Below the pieces are notes generated by a model, which was not told the origin of the DNA, made no database searches, and saw only the letters and a list, made by a program, of their open reading frames with translations. A program made the position numbers and the translations under genes. Shown piece by piece: positions 13,279 through 21,612 of a DNA stretch of 45,989 bases; position 1 is the first letter of the stretch; each line of letters begins with the position of its first letter. This DNA is from Rhizobium mongolense subsp. loessense (GTDB lineage: Bacteria > Pseudomonadota > Alphaproteobacteria > Rhizobiales > Rhizobiaceae): positions 1 to 45,989 of the forward strand of contig NZ_FMTM01000021.1 of NCBI RefSeq assembly GCF_900099775.1. The letters run 5' to 3'.

Positions 13279-15666
13279 ATGGAACAGCACACCTCGAACA
13301 CCGACCCTTCCCCGCTTTCTGACGCAGACCTCACTTTGCTCGACCGCTACTGGCGGGCCGCCAATTATCTTTCCGTCGGCCAGATCTACCTTTTGGATAA
13401 CCCGCTCTTACGCGAACCGCTGATGCCCGAGCATATCAAGCCGCGTCTGCTCGGCCACTGGGGCACGACGCCGGGACTGAACTTCATCTATGTGCACCTC
13501 AACCGGATGATCCGTGCCCGCGACCTCGACATCATCTACATGTGCGGACCCGGGCATGGCGGGCCGGGCATGGTCGCCAACACCTATCTCGAAGGCACCT
13601 ATAGCGAGATCTATCCGGATATTTCCGAGGATGCGGACGGCATGCGCAAGCTCTTCCGCCAGTTTTCCTTTCCCGGCGGTATTCCCAGCCATGCAGCACC
13701 CGAAACGCCCGGCTCGATCCATGAGGGCGGCGAGCTCGGCTATGCCCTCGTCCACGCCTATGGCGCCGCCTTCGACAATCCGGAGCTGATCGTCGCCTGT
13801 GTCGTCGGCGACGGCGAGGCCGAAACCGGCCCGCTTGCCGCCAGCTGGCATTCGAACAAGTTCCTGAACCCTGCCCGCGACGGTGCGGTACTGCCGATCC
13901 TGCATCTCAACGGCTACAAGATCGCCAACCCCACGATTCTTGGCCGCTCCAGCAACGATGATCTGCGTGATCTCTTCCAGGGATATGGCTACCAGCCCTT
14001 CTTCGTCGAGGGACACGAGCCGGCCGACATGCACCGCAAGATGGCGGCCACCTTCGACGCGGTTTTCGACCGGATCAAGGACATCCAGGCCAAAGCGCGC
14101 TCGGGCGGCGCCGGCATGCCGCGCTGGCCGATGATCGTGCTGCGCAGCCCGAAAGGCTGGACGGGGCCTAAGGAAGTCGACGGCAAGAAGGTCGAGGGCT
14201 TCTGGCGCGCCCATCAGGTGCCGGTCTCCAACTGCCGCGGCGACGACGGCCATCGGAAGATCCTCGAAGACTGGCTGCGCAGCTACGAGCCGGAAAACCT
14301 GTTCGATGCGGACGGACGCCTGAAGGACGACCTGCAGGCGCTGGCGCCCGAGGGCAACCGCCGGATGGGGGCTAACCCGCACGCCAATGGCGGCCTGCTG
14401 CGCGCGGAGCTCTCCCTCCCCGATATCCGCGATTACGAGGTCAAGATCGGGCACCGCGGCAGCCAGGCCGTGCAGTCGACCGAGGTTTTCGGTCAGTACC
14501 TGCGCGATGTGCTGAAGCTCAACGCCAAGAACGCGAATTTCCGCATCTTCGGCCCCGATGAAACGGAATCGAATCGCCTCGGCAGCGTCTTCGAGGCGAC
14601 CGACCGCGTCTGGATGGAGAACATCGAGTCCTATGACGTGCATCTTTCCCGCGACGGCCGGGTCATGGAGGTCTTGAGCGAACATCTCTGCCAGGGTTGG
14701 CTGGAGGGCTACCTTCTGACCGGCCGGCACGGACTGTTCTCGTGCTACGAAGCCTTCATCCACATCATCGATTCAATGTTCAACCAGCACGCCAAATGGC
14801 TGAAGGTCACCCGCGAACTGGAGTGGCGAGAGCCGATATCCTCGCTCAACTACCTGCTCACCTCGCATGTCTGGCGGCAGGATCACAACGGCTTTTCCCA
14901 TCAGGATCCGGGCTTCGTCGATCTCGTCGCCAACAAGAAGGCCGATACTGTCCGCATCTACCTGCCGCCGGACGCCAACACACTGCTCTGGGTCGGCGAC
15001 CATTGCCTGAAGACCTACGACCGCGTCAACGTTATCGTCGCAGGAAAGCAGCCGGAGCCGCAATATCTGCCGATGGATGAGGCGATCGAGCACTGCAAGG
15101 CCGGGATCGGCATCTGGGAATGGGCCAGCAACGAGGACAACACGATCGCGCCCGACGTGATCATGGCCTGCGCCGGCGACGTGCCGACGATGGAAACGCT
15201 TGCCGCCGTCAGCCTCCTTCGCGAGACGATCCCCGATCTGAAAATACGCGTGGTCAACGTCGTCGACCTTTTGGCGCTGCAGGCCAAGGAGCAACATCCG
15301 CACGGCCTGGAGCACGATGAATTCGACCGCGTCTTCACAAAGGACAAGCCGGTGATCTTCGCCTATCACGGCTATCCCTATCTCATCCACCGTTTGACCT
15401 ACAAACGCACAAACCACGAAAACATCCACGTTCGCGGCTTCATCGAGGAAGGAACGACGACGACGCCTTTCGACATGACGGTGCTGAACGAGCTCGACCG
15501 CTTCCATCTCGCCATCGAAGCCATCGAGCGCGTGCCGGGATTGAAGGAGAAGGTGCCGGACGTTCTCGACCGGCTGCATGTGAAACTCGCCGAACACCAC
15601 GCATACGTCCGGGAATATGGCGAGGACATGCCCGAGGTCAGCAACTGGAAATGGCCGGCGTCATGA
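13279..15666 (+). CDS. xfp: phosphoketolase (xylulose-5-P/fructose-6-P)
   Basis: An intact 795-residue thiamine-diphosphate enzyme that splits xylulose-5-phosphate, and often fructose-6-phosphate, into acetyl phosphate and an aldose phosphate. Visible family marks are GHWGTTPGLNFIYVH near the start, YMCGPGHGGPG (about residues 90-100), the TPP motif GDGEAETGP...NGYKI (about 177-215), and SHQDPGF in the pyrimidine domain. The length is normal (about 790-830). The ATG at 13279 is preferred because AGGTGA lies five bases upstream; a GTG three codons earlier overlaps that site. It works in the cytosol in a glycolytic bypass. With ackA broken beside it, acetyl phosphate must be used by another enzyme such as phosphotransacetylase. 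Confidence 0.96.
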   Translation: MEQHTSNTDPSPLSDADLTLLDRYWRAANYLSVGQIYLLDNPLLREPLMPEHIKPRLLGHWGTTPGLNFIYVHLNRMIRARDLDIIYMCGPGHGGPGMVANTYLEGTYSEIYPDISEDADGMRKLFRQFSFPGGIPSHAAPETPGSIHEGGELGYALVHAYGAAFDNPELIVACVVGDGEAETGPLAASWHSNKFLNPARDGAVLPILHLNGYKIANPTILGRSSNDDLRDLFQGYGYQPFFVEGHEPADMHRKMAATFDAVFDRIKDIQAKARSGGAGMPRWPMIVLRSPKGWTGPKEVDGKKVEGFWRAHQVPVSNCRGDDGHRKILEDWLRSYEPENLFDADGRLKDDLQALAPEGNRRMGANPHANGGLLRAELSLPDIRDYEVKIGHRGSQAVQSTEVFGQYLRDVLKLNAKNANFRIFGPDETESNRLGSVFEATDRVWMENIESYDVHLSRDGRVMEVLSEHLCQGWLEGYLLTGRHGLFSCYEAFIHIIDSMFNQHAKWLKVTRELEWREPISSLNYLLTSHVWRQDHNGFSHQDPGFVDLVANKKADTVRIYLPPDANTLLWVGDHCLKTYDRVNVIVAGKQPEPQYLPMDEAIEHCKAGIGIWEWASNEDNTIAPDVIMACAGDVPTMETLAAVSLLRETIPDLKIRVVNVVDLLALQAKEQHPHGLEHDEFDRVFTKDKPVIFAYHGYPYLIHRLTYKRTNHENIHVRGFIEEGTTTTPFDMTVLNELDRFHLAIEAIERVPGLKEKVPDVLDRLHVKLAEHHAYVREYGEDMPEVSNWKWPAS

Positions 15667-15800
15667 GGCGGGCGGCGGCGCCTGCCGTCTTGAGGCTCCG
15701 CCGAACGTCAAGGCACGCCGGAGCGCACAAAGACCGTCCCGCGGATTGCCGTCGGCGTTTTTCCGCCTATCCTTCATGCATCATAGAGGAGGATCACACC

Positions 15801-16394
15801 ATGCCCTTCATCCACACCCCCGATGCGTCCGCCAGCGAGAAAACCGCGTCCATGTACGCGTCCGCCGAAACGAACTACGGCTATCTGCCAAACATGTACC
15901 GCGCCTTCGGGCACCGGCCCGAGGTGATGGAGAACTGGGGTGCCCTGCTTTCGAGCATCCGCAGTCATATGAGCCCCAGGCGCTACGAGCTGGTGACACT
16001 GGCGGCGGCAAAGGAGCTCAAATCCTCGTATTGCATGCTGGCCCACGGTTCCGTGCTGTTGCGCGAGGGCTTCACCAATGACGGGCTGGCCGCCGTTGCG
16101 AACGAGACGGAAAAGGCGCCGATCGATGCCGTCGAGCGCGCCGTCATGGCCTTTGCCGCCAAAGTGGTGCGCGACGCGACCTCGGTGACGCAGCAGGATG
16201 TCGACGGGCTGAAGAAGCACCAGCTCACCGATGCCGAGATCTTCGACATCACCGCGGCGGCGGCAGCCCGTTGCTTCTTCTCGAAGATGCTGGATGCGCT
16301 GGGCGCGGCACCGGACCATGTCTATGCCGAACGGCTCGACCCCAATCTCCGAAAGGCACTCACCGTCGGCCGCCCGGTTACGGGACTCGCCTGA
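15801..16394 (+). CDS. carboxymuconolactone decarboxylase/AhpD-like peroxidase-related protein
   Basis: A strong GAGGAGG nine bases before the ATG at 15801 fixes a 197-residue product. The CMD/AhpD helical fold shows in YGYLPNMYRAFGHRPEVMENW and in the active-site stretch AAKELKSSYCMLAHGSVLL. Classical AhpD has CxxC before the histidine; here the first cysteine is serine (S-S-Y-C-M-L-A-H), as in the peroxidase-related subfamily, so disulfide chemistry would be single-cysteine. It lies 134 bases after xfp on the same strand and may share transcription. The physiological substrate is unknown. It is probably cytosolic and oligomeric. Confidence 0.85.
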   Translation: MPFIHTPDASASEKTASMYASAETNYGYLPNMYRAFGHRPEVMENWGALLSSIRSHMSPRRYELVTLAAAKELKSSYCMLAHGSVLLREGFTNDGLAAVANETEKAPIDAVERAVMAFAAKVVRDATSVTQQDVDGLKKHQLTDAEIFDITAAAAARCFFSKMLDALGAAPDHVYAERLDPNLRKALTVGRPVTGLA

Positions 16395-16511
16395 CGCAAC
16401 CTGCAATCGCTCTGCCGCTTTACACAACCTGCCGCATGCAGCCGTTTGTGGAGTGGATGAGCGATATCGCCTGCCTCCTTTCGCCAGTATACGGGCCGAT
16501 ATAGAGGAGAC

Positions 16512-16678
16512 ATGGCATATCGGAAACGCAAGGGCAAAGACACTTGGCATTGGTGCCGCAATTTTACGCCTGGCCAACATCGGATGACGGGCCTCGAAAT
16601 CGGCGTGGCAGACTCGCCGGCACCATCGAGGCTGCGCGCACGCATGAGCCGCCGCTCTCCTCTCGCCAGTTGTCTTGA
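16512..16678 (+). pseudogene. small rhizobial protein of the KRKGxDTWHWC type, frameshifted
   Basis: GAGGAG just before the ATG at 16512 leads into MAYRKRKGKDTWHWCRN, a start I associate with short (about 50-60 residue) rhizobial proteins that continue with WPTSD. Here WPTSD is found only after a one-base shift near 16567, in the frame that reads on to a TGA at 16676-16678. As written the frame runs on for 82 codons into unlikely sequence and overlaps the LysR gene end. Recognition is by memory of the family's look, so the call is moderate. Confidence 0.45.
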
Positions 16679-16725
16679 TGAGGTCACCGCGGCAAGAGGT
16701 GCCCCAGAACCCAGAACGCCTAGCG

Positions 16726-17613
16726 CTATTCCGCCTTCATCGCTTCTATCACTGCCCTGAACCCCGCCGGCATGTGGCGTCGGCTGGGGTAGTAGAGGTA
16801 GAGCGGCTCTTCCGGCTGGCACCAGTCGTCGAGTACCTGGATGAGTTCGCCGGCCGCGATCATCTTCTCCACGCGGTCTTCCCAGACATAGGCGAGCGCC
16901 ACGCCGCCAAGGGCAGCTTGGGTCATCAGTTCGTGGTCATCGAGCGAAAGCGGGCCGGCCGGATGGAAGGTAATCACCTGCCCGTCCTTCGCGAAATCCC
17001 ATGGGTAACGCGCGCCGGAGGGAAACATGTTCTGGATACAGAGATGGCGCTTCAGGTCGTGCGGTGTCACCGGCTTCGGCCGCCGCTCAAAATAGGCAGG
17101 CGAACCGACGACCACCAGGCGCAGCCGCGGTTTGATGCGCAAGGCGATCATGCCCTCCGTCACCCGCTCCCCAAACCTTATCCCGCCGTCGAAACCCTCT
17201 TCTACAATATCGATCAGGCGGTCGGTGGCGCTGATTTCGAGCTGCAGGTTCGGGTTCTTTTCGAGCAGCGGGCCAATCACCCGGCCGATCACGAAAGGCG
17301 CGATCGAATTCGGAACGTTGATCCTGACCTTGCCAAAGGGCGTGTCGCGAAACCGGTTCAGCGCATCGAGCGCTGCGGTGATCTCACCGAAGGCCGGATC
17401 GAGATGTGACTTCAGGAGTTCGCCTGCCTCCGTCAGCGAGACGCTTCGCGTCGTCCGGTTCAAAAGCCGGACGCCGATCCTGTCCTCGAGATTGAGAACC
17501 GCATGGCTGACGGCGGAGGCCGTCACACCCCTCTCCTCGCCCGCCTTTCTGAAGCTCCGGTGCCGGGCAACGGCGGCAAAAGCTGCAAGTTCGGAAAGCT
17601 CGGTGGCGCGCAT
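16726..17613 (-). CDS. LysR family transcriptional regulator
   Basis: This 295-residue protein has the LysR winged helix-turn-helix at the N-terminus (about residues 3-62, FAAVARHRSFRKAGEERGVT then ASAVSHAVLNLEDRIGVRLL, NRTTRSVSLTEAG) and a periplasmic-binding-like effector domain from about 90 (GKVRINVPNSIAPFVIGRVI ... LVVVGSPAYF). It is divergent from the SDR gene with 128 bases between, the classic LysR layout, so it probably controls that gene and itself. An AT-rich segment in the gap (17635-17665) is a likely binding region, but no clear T-N11-A dyad was proven. The effector is unknown. Confidence 0.92.
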   Translation of the reverse strand: MRATELSELAAFAAVARHRSFRKAGEERGVTASAVSHAVLNLEDRIGVRLLNRTTRSVSLTEAGELLKSHLDPAFGEITAALDALNRFRDTPFGKVRINVPNSIAPFVIGRVIGPLLEKNPNLQLEISATDRLIDIVEEGFDGGIRFGERVTEGMIALRIKPRLRLVVVGSPAYFERRPKPVTPHDLKRHLCIQNMFPSGARYPWDFAKDGQVITFHPAGPLSLDDHELMTQAALGGVALAYVWEDRVEKMIAAGELIQVLDDWCQPEEPLYLYYPSRRHMPAGFRAVIEAMKAE

Positions 17614-17741
17614 TGCTGAATTTCACTCATCATAGTTTCGATAATAACAAATCTTATACAGCAGCGCATTTTCGGTCAAATTCCTCCCGTCGGCACAGAG
17701 ATGCAGACACCAAGAACCTAAGAGCCTGAAAGGAACGTGTC

Positions 17742-18587
17742 ATGAAAGTCTGGTTCATCACTGGTGCATCCCGCGGCTTCGGCGCGCTGATGACGAAGGA
17801 AGCGCTTGCAGCCGGCGATGCAGTCGTCGCCACAGCCCGCAATCCGAAGAGCGTCACCGACAACTTCGGCGAACACCCGAACCTTATCGCCGCCGCCCTT
17901 GATGTCACCGATGAGAGGCAAGCGAAAGAGGTCGCGGCAAAGGCCGTCGAACGCTTCGGCCGCATCGACGTCCTCGCTAACAATGCGGGTTACGGCCTGC
18001 TCGGCGCCGTGGAGGAATCAACCGCCGAGGAAGTCGAAAGGCTTTACGCCACCAATGTCTTCGGCCTCCTGAAGGTTACCCGTGCCGTCCTGCCCTATAT
18101 GCGCCGCCAGCGCTCGGGACACATCCTGAACTTTTCCTCGATCGGCGGCTATTTCGGCTATCCCGGCTGGGGCGTCTATGGTTCGACCAAGTTCGCCGTC
18201 GAAGGCCTGTCGGAATCCCTGGCCGTCGAGCTTGAGCCCTTCGGCATCAAGGTGACGATCGTCGAGCCGGGTTTCTTCCGCACAGATTTCCTCGCCGACA
18301 ATTCGCTGGCGGTCAGCCCGGCCTCGATCCCGGACTATATCGGCACGCCGGCCGGCAACATGCGCGATTTCGCAGCCGATGCAAACCATGCCCAGCCGGG
18401 CGACCCGGCAAGGCTCGCAGCCGGCATCATCACTCTTGCGAACGCGGCAAACCCGCCGCTCCGCATGCCCTTCGGAAGCGATACAGTCGCGAAGATCGAG
18501 GAACAGAATGCGAGCGTGGCCAAAGAGCTTGCCGAATGGCGCGAACTCGCCGTCTCGACGGATTTTCAAGCAAACGCGGCCGCTTGA
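17742..18587 (+). CDS. short-chain dehydrogenase/reductase
   Basis: A 281-residue classical SDR. The cofactor motif TGASRGFG lies at residues 7-14 and NNAGYG near 86. The active-site serine is in NFSSIGGY and the catalytic pair is Tyr146/Lys150 (YGSTK). The TARNP stretch after the second strand, with a basic residue, suggests NADPH preference. It would reduce a carbonyl or oxidise an alcohol in the cytosol; the substrate is unknown. It starts 128 bases from the divergent LysR gene, its probable regulator, and ends before a strong bidirectional hairpin. Confidence 0.92.
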   Translation: MKVWFITGASRGFGALMTKEALAAGDAVVATARNPKSVTDNFGEHPNLIAAALDVTDERQAKEVAAKAVERFGRIDVLANNAGYGLLGAVEESTAEEVERLYATNVFGLLKVTRAVLPYMRRQRSGHILNFSSIGGYFGYPGWGVYGSTKFAVEGLSESLAVELEPFGIKVTIVEPGFFRTDFLADNSLAVSPASIPDYIGTPAGNMRDFAADANHAQPGDPARLAAGIITLANAANPPLRMPFGSDTVAKIEEQNASVAKELAEWRELAVSTDFQANAAA

Positions 18588-18604
18588 CGGAACTGCTGCC
18601 AGTC

Positions 18605-18645
18605 ATTTCGCTCCGCCTGCGGAAAAGCCGCGGGCGGAGCGAAAT
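18605..18645. terminator. bidirectional terminator hairpin between SDR and ftsZ2
   Basis: ATTTCGCTCCGCC (18605-18617) and GGCGGAGCGAAAT (18633-18645) form a perfect 13-base stem, with an inner GCGG/CCGC stem and AAAA loop. It sits between convergent genes and can serve both. There is no long T tract, so strength is inferred from the stem. Confidence 0.6.
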
Positions 18646-18651
18646 CGCGCC

Positions 18652-19671
18652 TTATTGAAGCGTGCGCGTATGGATCTGCTGAGCGACGGCATCCGGTGCC
18701 GATGCGGAGAGCTCAGCGTCGAGGCCCGTTGCGACGACGGACACGCGGAACTTGCCGTCGAGATTGCGGTCAAAGATCGCGCCGACGACGATGTCGGCGT
18801 CGTCCTGCACCTCGTCGCGGATGCGGCTTGCGGCCTCGTCCACTTCGAACAGCGTCATGTCCGAACCGCCAGAAATCGAGATCAGCACGCCCTTGGCGCC
18901 CTTCATCGAGATGTCGTCGAGCAAGGGATTGGCGATCGCCGCTTCGGCCGCCTTCAGCGCGCGCTCGTCGCCGGAAGACTCACCCGTCCCCATCATCGCC
19001 CGGCCCATGCCGCGCATCACCGATTTGACGTCGGCGAAGTCGAGATTGATCAGGCCTTCCTTGACGATCAGATCGGTGATGCAGCCGACACCGGCAAAGA
19101 GTACGCGGTCGGCGGTCATGAAGGCGTCGGCGAAGGTGGTCTTCGCATCCGCGATGCGGAAAAGGTTCTGGTTGGGAATGACAATCACCGTGTCGGCCGC
19201 CTGACGCAGCGCCTCGATGCCGATCTCCGCCGTCCTCAGGCGCCGGTTGCCCTCGAAGGTGAAGGGCTTGGTGACGACGCCGACCGTCAGGATGCCGGCG
19301 GAGCGTGCCGCATGCGCGATCACCGGCGCAGCGCCAGTGCCCGTGCCACCGCCCATGCCGGCGGTGACGAAGCACATATGCGAGCCTGCCAGGTGATCCA
19401 TGATCTCGTCGATGGATTCCTCGGCCGCCGCACGGCCGACTTCCGGCAGCGATCCGGCACCGAGCCCCTCGGTCACGTGCGCGCCGAGCTGGATGCGGCG
19501 CGACGCCTTGGACGTCGCCAGCACCTGCGCATCCGTATTGGCGGCGATGAAATCGACACCTTCCAGATTTTCGGAGATCATGTTGTTGATCGCATTGCCG
19601 CCGCCGCCGCCAACGCCGATCACCGTGATCCGCGGCCGCAATCCCGAAATCCCGCTCTTGGCGTCCGTCAT
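18652..19671 (-). CDS. ftsZ2: FtsZ2, short FtsZ paralogue
   Basis: A 339-residue tubulin-like GTPase with VIGVGGGGGNAINNMI at the start, the signature GGGTGTGAAPVIA (about residues 91-103), and the T7 loop INLDFADVKSVMRGMG (about 190-205) needed for GTP hydrolysis. It stops right after the core fold, lacking the long linker and conserved C-terminal peptide that bind FtsA and other division proteins. Rhizobia such as S. meliloti carry such a short FtsZ2 beside the essential long FtsZ1. It is not in the dcw cluster here but alone. Of three nearby ATGs, the one at 19671 is best because AAGGAG lies six bases upstream. Confidence 0.9.
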   Translation of the reverse strand: MTDAKSGISGLRPRITVIGVGGGGGNAINNMISENLEGVDFIAANTDAQVLATSKASRRIQLGAHVTEGLGAGSLPEVGRAAAEESIDEIMDHLAGSHMCFVTAGMGGGTGTGAAPVIAHAARSAGILTVGVVTKPFTFEGNRRLRTAEIGIEALRQAADTVIVIPNQNLFRIADAKTTFADAFMTADRVLFAGVGCITDLIVKEGLINLDFADVKSVMRGMGRAMMGTGESSGDERALKAAEAAIANPLLDDISMKGAKGVLISISGGSDMTLFEVDEAASRIRDEVQDDADIVVGAIFDRNLDGKFRVSVVATGLDAELSASAPDAVAQQIHTRTLQ

Positions 19672-19802
19672 CATATTCTCCTTTGATGCCATCTCTCGTC
19701 CCCGCCCTCGTTGCGGCAAACCGAATCGAGTGTCAGGCTAAGCGAGCAACAAGGCAGAGGCAGGGCGAAAGAACAAGCCGTATGCTTTCTGAAATGCCCC
19801 AT

Positions 19803-19828
19803 GGAACTTTTTTCCTGTTGGCATAGTT
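19803..19828 (+). promoter_or_regulatory. EcfG-like promoter candidate upstream of the 72-aa gene
   Basis: GGAAC (19803-19807), 17 bases, then AGTT (19825-19828) fits the general-stress consensus GGAAC-N16/17-CGTT at eight of nine positions and points at the small gene starting at 19871. Downstream, ATTCATGAAT at 19833-19842 is a perfect palindrome that could be an operator. Confidence 0.4.
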
Positions 19829-19870
19829 GTATTGATTCATGAATAATTTGCCGGGAGGAGAACTGCTGAG

Positions 19871-20089
19871 ATGCCTTTGTCAGCCGCAAGCCAGACTATC
19901 GCCTCGCCGCGCGAGCATATTCTGACAGTCCAGGAAGCGCTGGAGCCGCTCTTTCTGGCTCTGGAGCAGGAGGTGGAGGTGAAGATGATCGCCGCCGCGG
20001 TCCGCGCCGGATGGTCGGCAAAGGACGCCGTTGCAGCGATCGATGAGCTCCGCCGCAATGAGCTTGTTGCGGACGTCACATCCCATTGA
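19871..20089 (+). CDS. conserved small hypothetical protein, 72 aa
   Basis: The 72-residue product, starting MPLSAASQTIASPREHILTV, is mostly helical and soluble, ending RAGWSAKDAVAAIDELRRNE then LVADVTSH. The second half looks like a small helix-turn-helix or helical-hairpin unit, but no family is assigned. GGGAGGAG lies about 10-13 bases upstream, slightly distant. A stress-type promoter candidate precedes it, and the gene stands alone between divergent ftsZ2 and panE. Confidence 0.65.
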   Translation: MPLSAASQTIASPREHILTVQEALEPLFLALEQEVEVKMIAAAVRAGWSAKDAVAAIDELRRNELVADVTSH

Positions 20090-20190
20090 TGCGCGCGTCA
20101 ATAATCGGTTCAGTAAGCGATAATTTCGCTCGCCATTCCATGAGTGCGTCCTAAGTCTAGCGCGACAGCAATGATCGCGGAGCCTTCCCT

Positions 20191-21189
20191 ATGCCTTTCA
20201 GGACCATCTGTATCTATGGCGCCGGCGCGCTTGGCGGTGCGATCGCGGTGAAGCTTGCAACCGGACTCGGCACCGGAGCGACGATTTCCGTCGTGGCGCG
20301 AGGCACCCATCTCGATGCGATGAGAAAGAATGGCCTTGACCTCTTCGAAGCCGGCTCCGAGACGCCGATCAACGCCCGCATCGCTGCAACGGATGATCCA
20401 TCGGCGCTCCCGCCGCAGGATCTGATCGTTACGGGCCTTAAGGGCCATCAGCTTGGCCCGGCAGCCGAAGGCATCGCGAATCTGCTGAAGGACGGCACGC
20501 GTGTCGTCATGATCTTGAACGGCATTCCGTGGTGGTATTTTCACCGCGACAGGCAAAGCCAGCATGCCGAACGGCAGTTGGAGGAACTCGATCCGGGCGG
20601 CCGGCTCTGGCGCCTGATCGGTCCGCAACGCGTCATCGGCTGCGTTGCCTATCAGGGCGCGGAAGTGATCAATCCCGGCCAGGTGAAGCTCTCGAACGAT
20701 GGCCGCTTCATCCTGGGCGAGCCGTCCGGTGAACCATCCGCCGACCTCGAAGCAATTGCCGCGCTCTTCTCCCGCGCCGGCCTGAGTATTACGGCCACGC
20801 AGCGCATCCGCGACGAAATCTGGAACAAGCTCACTGGCAACGCCGCCTTCAATCCGATCAGCGCCCTGACGCGAGCACTGATGACCGACATCATGGCCAA
20901 TCCGGCGCTTGCCGAAACCGTCGGCAAGGTGATGACCGAAGTGCGCACCGTCGGCCGCGCGCTTGGCGCCCGTTTTGACAGCACCATCGAAGAGCGGCTC
21001 GAGCAATCCCGACACATAGGCGCAGTGCGCACCTCGATGCTGCAGGATCTTTTGGCCGGAAAGCCGCTCGAAATCGTGCCCCTCACCGGCATGATCGTCA
21101 CGCTGGGACGACTTGTGTCGGTGCCGACGCCGGTCTCCGAAACGGTATTCGCGCTGGTCTCGCAGCTCGATCGGGAGAATCAGCGCTAG
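20191..21189 (+). CDS. panE: 2-dehydropantoate 2-reductase (ketopantoate reductase)
   Basis: A 332-residue NADPH-dependent reductase. The Rossmann motif GAGALGG lies at residues 10-16, VARG follows the second strand, and the C-terminal helical domain holds DEIWNKLTGNAAFNPISALT with the expected catalytic lysine in WNKL. PanE reduces ketopantoate to pantoate in pantothenate and CoA synthesis. Many rhizobia hold several ApbA/PanE paralogues, so the true substrate may be another 2-oxo acid. An insertion near WWYFHRDRQ is typical of the longer paralogues. It stands alone in its own unit. Confidence 0.85.
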   Translation: MPFRTICIYGAGALGGAIAVKLATGLGTGATISVVARGTHLDAMRKNGLDLFEAGSETPINARIAATDDPSALPPQDLIVTGLKGHQLGPAAEGIANLLKDGTRVVMILNGIPWWYFHRDRQSQHAERQLEELDPGGRLWRLIGPQRVIGCVAYQGAEVINPGQVKLSNDGRFILGEPSGEPSADLEAIAALFSRAGLSITATQRIRDEIWNKLTGNAAFNPISALTRALMTDIMANPALAETVGKVMTEVRTVGRALGARFDSTIEERLEQSRHIGAVRTSMLQDLLAGKPLEIVPLTGMIVTLGRLVSVPTPVSETVFALVSQLDRENQR

Positions 21190-21307
21190 GCTGTTCCGGC
21201 ACCTGCCAGGCGGCCTTATGACATTCTTATACCTTCACGCGTGAGCGCGAATGGATTTCCTATCCGTATCGGCGGTAGCCTTTAGCATCATGCAAAGGTG
21301 AAATGCC

Positions 21308-21472
21308 ATGCGTCTGATGTTTCCGCCCCTTTCGTTTCCTCCTTCACGCCACAAGGGCGGGGCGCTCCAGATGCGCGAACGCCGTACGGCGCAAGTCATG
21401 ATGATCTTCGGCATCGTGCTTGCCCTTGTCGAACTCTACGTCGTCATCGCCAATCTCTGGCAGTTGTCGTGA
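21308..21472 (+). CDS. small single-span membrane protein, 54 aa
   Basis: The ATG at 21308 has AAGGTGAAA close upstream and opens a 54-codon gene: a basic N-terminus (FPPSRHKGGALQMRERR) and one hydrophobic helix (VMMIFGIVLALVELYVVIAN) with a short WQLS end. The basic head predicts a cytoplasmic N-terminus. No family or function is known to me. A different, longer frame starting at 21298 overlaps it, but that one is rich in Cys, Arg and His and looks false. Confidence 0.6.
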   Translation: MRLMFPPLSFPPSRHKGGALQMRERRTAQVMMIFGIVLALVELYVVIANLWQLS

Positions 21473-21612
21473 GGTACCCGAAGCACTGGCTGTGCTGTTT
21501 GAGCAGTCTTAGCGCGGAAGCGTCCGGCGCTTCACACCCTCGCGCAGTCCAACTCTTCCTTAACCGGCGTCCCCTAAATTAGCGGCAATAGACATTTAAT
21601 CCACAAAGATCC

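Noticed and set aside
13408..14763. Long minus-strand open frame of 451 codons opposite xfp
   Set aside because: It mirrors the codon bias of the GC-rich xfp gene; it is rich in V, A, D and R without domains, while xfp is a clear full-length enzyme.
18379..19686. Plus-strand frame of 435 codons across ftsZ2
   Set aside because: It is the antisense shadow of ftsZ2 and the SDR end, with no motif and no ribosome-binding site.
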